Positions 57,876-64,000 of a DNA stretch of 64,000 nucleotides are shown here, piece by piece. Source of the stretch: Dactylosporangium sp040605635 (lineage in GTDB: Bacteria; Actinomycetota; Actinomycetes; Mycobacteriales; Micromonosporaceae); contig NZ_JBEXDG010000021.1 in the NCBI RefSeq assembly GCF_040605635.1, positions 62,001-126,000 of the forward strand. Reading direction: 5' to 3'. A program made the position numbers and the translations under genes. Positions within the stretch are counted from its first letter, which is position 1. The number at the start of each line of letters is the position of its first letter. The notes beneath the pieces were generated by a model. It saw only the letters and a list, made by a program, of their open reading frames with translations, was not told where the DNA came from and did not search any database.

Positions 57876-58562
57876 CTACGAGGCGCCGGTCGCCTCGACA
57901 CCTTCACCGAGGGCGAGCCGGTCGCGGGTGTGCTGAACGTGCGTGGTGATGGCCCCGCGCACGGCCGCGTCGTCGCCCGACTCGAGCGCGGCCAGGATCT
58001 GCTCGTGCTCGGCCAGCACCGCCACGCGCCGCTCCAGGTCCGGCTCGATCAGGTGCAGGTAGCGGTAGATCCGGAATCGCACCTCGTCGATGATCGTGGC
58101 GACGGCCGAGTCCCGGCCGTTGACGGTGCGATGGAACTCCATGTCGGCCTGCAGCCAGTCCTCGGCGGACATCTTCGTGTCCAGCGCGGCCGCCGCGGCG
58201 CGCGCAGCGGCCAGCCCGGACTTCTCGGTGTCCCGGCCGCGCGCCCGCAGCGCCGCGAAGACCTCGAGCTCCATGCGCAGGTCGAACAGCTCCAGGACCT
58301 GCTCGGGCGAGAGCTTGGTGACGACATACCGCTGGAACGGATTGGCGTCCAGGAAGCGCTCGGCCTGCAGGCGGCGCAGCGCCTCCCGGACCGGCACCCG
58401 GCTGACCCCCAGGCGAGCGGCGAGCTCGACCTGGTTGATCTCCGTCCCGGCCGGCATCTCGCCGCGGATGATCGCCTCGCGCACCTGCTCGTACACACGA
58501 TCCCCGAGCGTCTGCCGCGACACGGTCTGGATCACCGACCCGTTCAGCATGTCCACCGTCAC
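57876..58562 (-). CDS. GntR-family (FCD/FadR subfamily) regulator of the catabolic cluster
   Basis: The ~228-residue protein has an N-terminal winged helix (LGDRVYEQVREAIIRGEMPAGTEINQVELAARLGVSRVPVREALRRLQAERFL). An all-helical FCD domain with DMEFHRTVNG and HEQILAALESGD follows, where Asp/His residues usually bind a metal and a carboxylate effector. GTG 58562 or ATG 58550 may start it. One of five similar 12-bp dyads lies 8 bp before its start, so autoregulation is likely. Confidence 0.9.
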   Translation of the reverse strand: MTVDMLNGSVIQTVSRQTLGDRVYEQVREAIIRGEMPAGTEINQVELAARLGVSRVPVREALRRLQAERFLDANPFQRYVVTKLSPEQVLELFDLRMELEVFAALRARGRDTEKSGLAAARAAAAALDTKMSAEDWLQADMEFHRTVNGRDSAVATIIDEVRFRIYRYLHLIEPDLERRVAVLAEHEQILAALESGDDAAVRGAITTHVQHTRDRLALGEGVEATGAS

Positions 58563-58569
58563 ATCGTAG

Positions 58570-58581
58570 CGCGTATACAGT
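58570..58581. promoter_or_regulatory. GntR-type operator 3 (regulator's own promoter)
   Basis: CGCGTATACAGT has a matching right half (TATACAGT) and a degenerate left half. It lies 8 bp before the regulator GTG. Confidence 0.45.
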
Positions 58582-58626
58582 TGCCTGTCGCTCCTCGATG
58601 TGGGCCGTCTCGCGTGGTACGCCGCG

Positions 58627-59643
58627 TTACGACGGGTTGCGGCCCACGAAGTACAGCTCGTCCGGATCGTCGGTCACGGGCAGTCCGGAGGCGACGAGCG
58701 CCTGGCGGAAGGCGCGCATCTCGCCGCCGTGCAACCGCGTTGCCGGCGTCCGCATCGGCCCGCCGTTGAAGCCGGCCAGCCAGGCCTGGTACTTCCACGC
58801 CGCGCGGTTGACCGTGTGCGCGTGCGGCAGCGGAGCGACGTTGCCGTTCGCCTTCCACGCCGGGGCGATCTGCCAGAGCAGGTCCGCGGCCTCGTCCGTC
58901 TTGCCGGAGCGCGCGAGGTCGAGCATCCGCGGCGCGGTGTCGCTGTAGTACTCGGTGTTGGAGGTCGCGATCACCTGCATCGGCACCAGGTTGGCCAGGG
59001 CGATGGCCTCCTGGATGATCGGCATCGTCACCAGGACCTTCTGCGAGAGCCGGTTCCAGGCGTGCGAGAAGCCGGCGATCGAGGGGAAGCCCCCCTCCGC
59101 CTTGACCGCGACCACATTCGGGTGCTCGTCGGCCAGTTCCTCCAGCATGTTCACCGGGATGGAGGCCGGGTGCAGGCGCTCGAAGCCCCAGTGGGTCATC
59201 GGGAACAGGATGACCCCGAGGTCCGTGGCCGCGCAGAACGCCGCCGTGTAGTCGTGGATGTCGCGCAGCGACGTCGGGTAGAAGTTCTGCGGGTAGGACA
59301 GCAGGGCGAGCCGCGCGCCGGCCGCCTCCGCCCGCCGGGCCCCCTCGATGTTCTCCTCCAGCGTGTTGAACGCCGGATGGTAGATCAGGTTCAACCGGCC
59401 GCCCGCCTCGTCGGCGGCGATCTCGGTGAACGCGATGTACTCGTCCATCGTGATGTTGACCTCGCTGACCAGCAGCGTGCCGGTGAACCCGAGCTCCAGC
59501 TCCCGGCGGATGTCGTGTCGGATGCCGGCCTCGTTGATGCGCTTCAGATCCGCCGAGAAGCTGGGGATGACCACGTTGTTGACACCGTGGAAGTTCGCCC
59601 ACGCCCACGCGCGTACGTCCGTTTTGCCGATCACAGATGTCAT
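58627..59643 (-). CDS. DHDPS/NAL-superfamily lyase
   Basis: The 338-residue TIM-barrel protein has SFSADLKRINEAGIRHDIRRELELGFTGTLLVSE, the catalytic Tyr in ALLSYPQNFYP and the Schiff-base Lys in VVAVKAEGGFPSIAG. Length fits hydratase-aldolases and dihydrodipicolinate-synthase-like enzymes of aromatic catabolism rather than lysine biosynthesis (~290). It follows the OCD-like gene by 38 bp in one operon. Substrate probably an alpha-keto acid from ring cleavage; not certain. Confidence 0.82.
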   Translation of the reverse strand: MTSVIGKTDVRAWAWANFHGVNNVVIPSFSADLKRINEAGIRHDIRRELELGFTGTLLVSEVNITMDEYIAFTEIAADEAGGRLNLIYHPAFNTLEENIEGARRAEAAGARLALLSYPQNFYPTSLRDIHDYTAAFCAATDLGVILFPMTHWGFERLHPASIPVNMLEELADEHPNVVAVKAEGGFPSIAGFSHAWNRLSQKVLVTMPIIQEAIALANLVPMQVIATSNTEYYSDTAPRMLDLARSGKTDEAADLLWQIAPAWKANGNVAPLPHAHTVNRAAWKYQAWLAGFNGGPMRTPATRLHGGEMRAFRQALVASGLPVTDDPDELYFVGRNPS

Positions 59644-59681
59644 GGCCAGGTTCACTCTCTCTCGATCGTCGCGGCAGCAGG

Positions 59682-60668
59682 TCAGCGACGGGACTTGGGC
59701 AGGGCAATGGGGTTGCGGTGCTCGCCCGCGCCGGCCTCGCAGGCGAGGCGGTAGGCGAGGTCGGCCGCCACCATGTCCTGCAGGGCGGTGCCGACCGACT
59801 TGAAGATCGTCAGCTCGCGTGGCTCGACCGGCAGGTCGGCCCGGCCCTGCAGCAGGGCGTCGAGCTGGAAGACGTGGTCGAGACGGCCACCCTCCCCGAC
59901 GAAGGCGCGCACGTCGCCCGACTCGCCGGCGATCTGCCCCGGCTCGGCGTCGAAGACCAGCACGTCGGCCCGGCGCAGGACCGCGGTCTCGAGCTCCCGC
60001 AGGTCCTGGTGGGTCGAGCCGATCGCGGTCAGGTGCACCCCGGCCGGAATCCACGCGCTCTCGCACGCGGTCGGGCCGCCGTAGCCGGTGTTGGTCGCGG
60101 TGATCAGGTGCTCCACGTCCGCGCAGGCCTCGGCGGCGGAGCCGACCGGCACGACCTCGATGCCGAGCTCCGCGGCCATCCGGTCGGCGAACCGCCGGCG
60201 GGTCTCGGGGTTGGGGCTGAACACGCAGACCTTGCGCACGTCGTCGATGGCGGCGAAGGTGCGCACGTGGGCCTCGGCCTCGAGGCCGGAGCCCAGCACG
60301 CCGAGCGTCTCGGCCTTGACGCCGAGCGCCCGCGCGGCCACGGCGCTGGTGGCTGCGGTCCGGGCGGCGGTGAGGTAACAGGCGTCCAGGACCGAGAGCA
60401 CCTCACCGGACTCGATCGAGATCAGCACCACGACGTACCGGACGCCGGCCGGGCCGCCGCCGAAGAACGTCTTGAGTCCCATGACACCGCTGCCGGGAAC
60501 GACCGCGGGCATGACACGCAGGAACCGGCCGCCCGCGGCCAGGTTGAGCCGCTCCGGCACCACCGAGGGCCGGGCCGTCTCGCCCCGCACGGCGTGCTCG
60601 ATCTCCTCGACCAGCCGGAGCGGGTCGAGGAGATGCCGGACGGTGTCGTCGTTGAGGAGGACAGTCAT
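59682..60668 (-). CDS. Ornithine cyclodeaminase / mu-crystallin family protein
   Basis: The 328-residue protein has LNDDTVRHLLDPLRLVEEIEHAV, GLKTFFGGGPAGVRYVVVLISIESGEVLSVLDACYLTAARTAATSAVAARAL and the NAD motif LGVLGSGLEAEAHVRTF, with AIGSTHQDLRELE later. The family holds cyclodeaminases, ketimine reductases and alanine dehydrogenases. In this cluster a reductase or deaminase step is possible. ATG 60668 has AAGGA 7 nt upstream; ATG 60674 is an alternative. It is divergent from the 60808 gene, with two operators between. Confidence 0.83.
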   Translation of the reverse strand: MTVLLNDDTVRHLLDPLRLVEEIEHAVRGETARPSVVPERLNLAAGGRFLRVMPAVVPGSGVMGLKTFFGGGPAGVRYVVVLISIESGEVLSVLDACYLTAARTAATSAVAARALGVKAETLGVLGSGLEAEAHVRTFAAIDDVRKVCVFSPNPETRRRFADRMAAELGIEVVPVGSAAEACADVEHLITATNTGYGGPTACESAWIPAGVHLTAIGSTHQDLRELETAVLRRADVLVFDAEPGQIAGESGDVRAFVGEGGRLDHVFQLDALLQGRADLPVEPRELTIFKSVGTALQDMVAADLAYRLACEAGAGEHRNPIALPKSRR

Positions 60669-60706
60669 GGCCATCCTTGCGTCGGGGCCCGCGGCTGGGT
60701 GGGGCA

Positions 60707-60718
60707 AGTGTATACAGT
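60707..60718. promoter_or_regulatory. GntR-type operator 4 (before the OCD-like gene)
   Basis: AGTGTATACAGT has AGTG/CAGT arms around TATA, one base from a perfect palindrome. It lies 39 bp before the OCD-like ATG. Confidence 0.6.
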
Positions 60719-60767
60719 CTAGTGATGACTGGCCGCAGGTCAAGAGCACTTCCGCCCGGACCGCAAA

Positions 60768-60779
60768 AGTGTATATTGT
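60768..60779. promoter_or_regulatory. GntR-type operator 5 (before the 60808 gene)
   Basis: AGTGTATATTGT keeps the left half of the dyad and a weaker right half. It lies 28 bp before the ATG at 60808. Confidence 0.5.
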
Positions 60780-60807
60780 TTCCACTCTGTCTGAGAATCC
60801 TGTACCG

Positions 60808-61869
60808 ATGGCGGTGAGTGGATTGAGCAAGCTGAAGATCAGCCTGGGGTACGCCCGGAACGCGTGGACTGCCCCGATCCTGGACGGCGAGGTGACGGTC
60901 GAGGGCGTGGAACTCATCCCCTCCGTCGTCCCGCCCAACGACCTGTTCCACCGGCAACTGCGCTACGGCGAGTTCGACGCCAGCGAGTTCTCCATCTCCC
61001 AGCTGATCGCCATGCACTCGCGCGGCAACACGGCCTGGCTGGGCATTCCGGCGTTCCCGTCGCGCGGCTACTTCCACACCCGCATCTACGTCAACCGCGA
61101 CGCCGGCATCGACGGCCTGGCCGACCTGCGCGGCAAGCGCGTCGGGCTGCCGGAGTACCAGCAGACGGCGGCGCTGTGGACCCGGGGTGTGCTCGAGCAC
61201 GACTACGGCATCAAGCCCACCGACATCCACTGGGTGATGGGCCGGCCGCTGTCGCGCAGCCACGGCGTCCACGCCGGCTTCACGCCGCCGGCCGGGCTGA
61301 GCTTCCAGCACCTGGACGAGGGCGAGAACATCGCGGAGTTCCTCGTGCAGGGCAAGATCGACGCGATCATCGCCTACAGCGGCGGCCGCAGCCGCAGCGG
61401 CCTGGGCCTCGGGCAGGAGCCTCCGCGCCGGGTCGCCGCACGCAGCGAGATCGACCCCACCTGGTACGACCTCGACGAGCACCCCGCCACCCGGCCGCTG
61501 TTCGCCGACCACGCCGCGGCCGGCTACGAGTACTTCCAGCGCCACGGCGTCATCCACATCAACCACGTGCTCGTCCTGCGGTCCGAGATCGCCGAGCAGT
61601 ACCCCTGGGTCGCCCGCAACCTCTACGACGCCTTCGCCGAGGCCCGCGCGCTGGGCATCCAGCGCATGGAACGCGCCCTCGAGCCGAGCCGGGCCCTGGG
61701 GGCCGTAGACATCGGCAGGTACCGCAAGGGCACCGAGGCGATGCGCTACGGCGTGCTCGCCAACGCCGAGCTGCTCGAGACCGCCACGAGCTGGTCGTTC
61801 GACCAGGGCCTCTCAGTCGCCAAGGTCGACCCGCGCTCGCTGTTCGCCGAATCGGTCAGCGCGCTGTGA
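60808..61869 (+). CDS. 4,5-dihydroxyphthalate-decarboxylase-like protein
   Basis: The 353-residue protein lacks a signal peptide and has LKISLGYARNAWTAPILDGEVTVEGVELIPSVVPPNDLFHRQLRYGEFDASEFSISQ. GIPAFPSRGYFHTRIYVN and GLPEYQQTAALWTRGVLEHDYGI follow. This is the pattern of Pht5-type 4,5-dihydroxyphthalate decarboxylases, which share the type 2 periplasmic-binding fold. A binding protein cannot be excluded, but the missing signal favours a cytoplasmic enzyme. Its stop overlaps the monooxygenase start (GTGA). Confidence 0.78.
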   Translation: MAVSGLSKLKISLGYARNAWTAPILDGEVTVEGVELIPSVVPPNDLFHRQLRYGEFDASEFSISQLIAMHSRGNTAWLGIPAFPSRGYFHTRIYVNRDAGIDGLADLRGKRVGLPEYQQTAALWTRGVLEHDYGIKPTDIHWVMGRPLSRSHGVHAGFTPPAGLSFQHLDEGENIAEFLVQGKIDAIIAYSGGRSRSGLGLGQEPPRRVAARSEIDPTWYDLDEHPATRPLFADHAAAGYEYFQRHGVIHINHVLVLRSEIAEQYPWVARNLYDAFAEARALGIQRMERALEPSRALGAVDIGRYRKGTEAMRYGVLANAELLETATSWSFDQGLSVAKVDPRSLFAESVSAL

Positions 61870-63506
61870 GCGCCCACCGCACGGACGGCCCGCAGGTGGT
61901 GATCGCCGGCGGCGGCCCCGTCGGCCTGACCCTCGCCATCGACCTCGGCCTGCGCGGCATCCGCGTCCTGCTGCTGGAGGCCAAGGAAGAGCCGCTGTTC
62001 CTGCCGAAAATGGAGCGCTGCAACGCCCGCACGATGGAGATCTACCGCCGGCTGGGGCTCGCCGACGCCATCCGCGCCGCCAGCTCCCCCACCGATGCCA
62101 GCATGGACATCGCCGTGGTGACCACGATGACGGACGAGCCCCGCGTGCGGCTGCCCTACCCCACCGTGGACGAGGGCCGCGCGGCCGTCGCCCGCACGTT
62201 CGACGGGTCGCTGCCGCTGGAGCCGTACCAGGTGATCTCGCAGTACACCCTCGAGCCGCTCCTGCGCCGGTGGGCCGAGGCACTGCCGACCGTCGAAATG
62301 CGGTTCGGCCACACCGTGGTCGACTTCGAGCAGGACGGCACGTCGGTCTCCGTCGTCTCCCGCTCGGCCGACGGTGAAACGACCACGACGGCCGCCGACT
62401 ACCTGGTCGGCTCCGACGGCGGCCGCAGCGTGGTCCGCAAGAAGCTCGGCTTCGCGCTCGAGGGCAACGGCTCGCTGGCCGAGCGCAACCAGATCTTCTT
62501 CCGCTCGCCCGACCTGTTCGACAAGCACCCCGCCAAACCCTGCCGCATGTACTTCTTCATGAACCGCGACCGCACCGTCCTGACCGTCCAGGACGACCCG
62601 ACATATCTGCGTATCAACACCGGGTTCGCCGGCGACGAGGCGCAGACCGTCGCCTTCGTCCGGGAGCTGCTCGGCCTGGACGTCGAGGTCGAGCTCATCT
62701 CGGTCAACTCGTGGAAGCTGCACCTGCTCGTCGCCGAGCACTTCCAGCGCGACCGGGTGTTCCTCTGCGGCGACGCGCTGCGGCTGGTCATCCCGACCGG
62801 CGGCCTCGGCCTGAACACCGGCATCGGCGACGCCTCGGACCTGGCCTGGAAGCTCGCCGCCGCGCTGCAGGGCTGGGGCGGGCCCGAGCTGCTGGGCTCG
62901 TACGAGGCGGAGCGCCGCCCGGTCGCGCTGCGGGCGGTGGCCGGCTCCCGGCACGCGCACCAGGGGCAGCGGGCCTGGCAGGACGTGATGCGCCCCGGCA
63001 TCGACCCGGACCGCCCGGAGGCCCGCGGCGTCCTGCGCGCGGCCGCCCAGGTCGCGGCGACCACCCAGCGGCGCACGCACGAGATGGTCGGCACCGAGCT
63101 GGGCTACATCTACGCCGGGTCGCCGGTCATCGTCGAGGGCGACGAGCTCGACCTGCCCGACGTGCCCGAGGTCTACATCCCGACCGCGCGGCCAGGCGCC
63201 CGCCTGCCGCACATGTGGCTCACCGACGGCCGGGCGCTGCACGACCTGATCGACCGGTACTCGTTCACGCTGCTGCACTTCGGTCCCCTGGAGGGCATCG
63301 ACGAGTTCCAGAAGGCCTTCGCGGATCGCGGCGCGCCGCTCAGCGTGCTGCGAATCGACCAGGCCGACCTGGTCGAGGTGTACGACGCGCCTGCCCTGCT
63401 GCTGCGCCCGGACCTGCACGTCGCCTGGCGCGGCGAGGTCGCCGACGCGGACCCGGACGCCGTGGCCGGCCGCGTGACCGGCCAAGTCACCGGGCAGGCC
63501 GGCTGA
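61866..63506 (+). CDS. FAD-dependent aromatic monooxygenase (PHBH/MhpA-like)
   Basis: The 546-residue flavoprotein has the FAD dinucleotide motif VVIAGGGPVGLTLAIDLGLRG with LLEAKEEP, the DG motif YLVGSDGGRSVVRKKLGF and the second FAD motif VFLCGDALRLVIPTGGLGLNTGIGDASDLAWKLAAAL. A thioredoxin-like C-terminal domain of ~150 residues follows, as in phenol/MhpA-type hydroxylases. In the GD motif the usual GDAAH is GDALR, a change near the flavin worth noting. It probably hydroxylates the aromatic substrate before extradiol cleavage. Confidence 0.88.
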   Translation: MSAHRTDGPQVVIAGGGPVGLTLAIDLGLRGIRVLLLEAKEEPLFLPKMERCNARTMEIYRRLGLADAIRAASSPTDASMDIAVVTTMTDEPRVRLPYPTVDEGRAAVARTFDGSLPLEPYQVISQYTLEPLLRRWAEALPTVEMRFGHTVVDFEQDGTSVSVVSRSADGETTTTAADYLVGSDGGRSVVRKKLGFALEGNGSLAERNQIFFRSPDLFDKHPAKPCRMYFFMNRDRTVLTVQDDPTYLRINTGFAGDEAQTVAFVRELLGLDVEVELISVNSWKLHLLVAEHFQRDRVFLCGDALRLVIPTGGLGLNTGIGDASDLAWKLAAALQGWGGPELLGSYEAERRPVALRAVAGSRHAHQGQRAWQDVMRPGIDPDRPEARGVLRAAAQVAATTQRRTHEMVGTELGYIYAGSPVIVEGDELDLPDVPEVYIPTARPGARLPHMWLTDGRALHDLIDRYSFTLLHFGPLEGIDEFQKAFADRGAPLSVLRIDQADLVEVYDAPALLLRPDLHVAWRGEVADADPDAVAGRVTGQVTGQAG

Positions 63507-63518
63507 TCCGAGCAATGA

Positions 63519-63553
63519 AAAGGCCCCCGGCGCCAGATGCGCCGGGGGCCTTT
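63519..63553. terminator. Bidirectional terminator
   Basis: AAAGGCCCCCGGCGC (63519-63533) pairs with GCGCCGGGGGCCTTT (63539-63553) around loop CAGAT. A/T ends on both sides serve both convergent genes. Confidence 0.9.
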
Positions 63554-63566
63554 CGCTGCGCGGTGG

Positions 63567-64000
63567 TCAGTCCTTGCCGTAGCCGTGCGGGTTGACGCGC
63601 ACGTCCACCACGACGGTGCCGCCCGCGCGGACCTCGGCGACGGCCTTGGCCAGCACGCCGGCGAGCTCGTCCGGCTCGGTCACCGGGCCGTAGGCGCTGA
63701 CCCCGTGGCCCCGCGCGATCGTCGCCGGATCCGGATCGGGATCGCGCAGCTGCTGGCCCACGACCCGGTTGGCGGCCGGCCGGCCACGGCGCGCGGCCAC
63801 GCTCGCCTGGTGCTTCTCGTCGTTGTGGTACGAGCGGTTGTTGGCCACGACCACGAGCAGCGGCAGCCGGTAGTGCGCGGCCGTCCACAGGGCGGCGCTG
63901 CCCATCAGGTAGTCCCCGTCGCCGATGACGGCCACGGGGATCCGGCCGGTGCCGTCCAGCGCCAGCGCGGCGCCGACCGCGATACCCGTACCGGAGCCGA
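63567..64000 (-). CDS. Thiamine-diphosphate-dependent enzyme, C-terminal part (cut by window edge)
   Basis: Reading leftwards from the window end, the frame gives SGTGIAVGAALALDGTGR and the ThDP/Mg motif VAVIGDGDYLMGSAALWTAAHYRLPLLVVVANNRSYHND (GDG...NN). It then gives the C-terminal end of a pyrimidine-binding/PYR-like fold protein of the acetolactate synthase / benzoylformate decarboxylase group, and stops at 63567. About 144 of ~550 residues are visible. It is convergent with the monooxygenase and probably belongs to the same catabolic locus. Confidence 0.85.
   Translation of the reverse strand, partial: GSGTGIAVGAALALDGTGRIPVAVIGDGDYLMGSAALWTAAHYRLPLLVVVANNRSYHNDEKHQASVAARRGRPAANRVVGQQLRDPDPDPATIARGHGVSAYGPVTEPDELAGVLAKAVAEVRAGGTVVVDVRVNPHGYGKD

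Noticed and set aside
60808..61869. ABC-transporter substrate-binding protein
   Set aside because: No signal peptide or lipobox and no permease/ATPase nearby; the sequence fits Pht5-type decarboxylases better.
1..64000. tRNA, rRNA, CRISPR array or intact insertion sequence
   Set aside because: No cloverleaf-like sequence, regularly spaced repeats or transposase-like protein was recognised by reading both strands; a tRNAscan/ISfinder run would be decisive.

Overview
The window is about 64 kb of very GC-rich DNA with dense, often 4-bp-overlapping genes, GTG/TTG starts and several probable leaderless mRNAs. Together with paired HisKA_3/NarL systems, FCD-GntR and DUF3040 proteins, B12-riboswitched class I ribonucleotide reductase and DtxR/IdeR-type iron boxes, this points to a filamentous actinomycete. 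Micromonosporaceae (Actinoplanes-like) is my best guess, partly because of an isolated flagellar rod gene. No rRNA, tRNA, CRISPR array or intact insertion sequence was seen.

Region 1 (1-12 kb) is about envelope and iron. It holds DedA and PAP2 membrane proteins, an FTR1 iron permease fused to an EfeO-like domain, a BlaI/BlaR1-type regulator pair, a second FTR1 paralogue whose REXXE motifs are destroyed, a histidine kinase/response regulator pair, an Fbp-type ferric ABC importer behind an iron box, and an orphan FlgB-like gene ending in a long hairpin. Region 2 (12-19 kb) holds polytopic membrane proteins, an OmpR-type regulator without an adjacent kinase, a second PAP2 protein, glycolipid-synthase and other remnants, GalE and a KdpD-like kinase. 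Promoters in regions 1 and 2 share a direct repeat of TTCA at 11-bp spacing, and four of them have the same distance to a TACNNT -10, suggesting a local regulon. Two BlaI-type dyads lie in the same area.

Region 3 (about 19.9-27.7 kb) is G-rich with a different codon style and is flanked by broken genes. It carries what looks like an undescribed RiPP cluster: two tandem paralogous Fe(II)/2-oxoglutarate-type oxygenases, a 52-residue precursor peptide, a YcaO protein, a TfuA protein, an MFS exporter, an XRE-type regulator and a YdcF protein. YcaO plus TfuA predicts backbone thioamidation.

Region 4 (27.7-37 kb) is a glycosyltransferase / methyltransferase / molybdopterin-protein operon, an epimerase with an extra zinc-ribbon-like insert, HdeD, a MerR-controlled mercury-type operon lacking merA, YnfA and a STAS protein. 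Region 5 (37-42.5 kb) has two closely similar cobalamin riboswitches. One precedes nrdAB. The other precedes a metE that has lost most of its N-terminal half and is frameshifted.

Region 6 (42.5-50 kb) contains a secreted beta-propeller, DUF3040, a two-component system coupled to a NatAB-like ABC exporter, and a SUKH-like protein. Region 7 (50-64 kb) is a catabolic cluster that looks aromatic: extradiol dioxygenase, carboxyltransferase, CoA-transferase, FAH hydrolase, aldehyde dehydrogenase, cyclase, DHDPS-fold lyase, OCD-like enzyme, dihydroxyphthalate-decarboxylase-like protein, flavin monooxygenase and a TPP enzyme. A FadR/FCD regulator lies inside it, and five 12-bp dyads centred on TATA or TATT are spread over its promoters.
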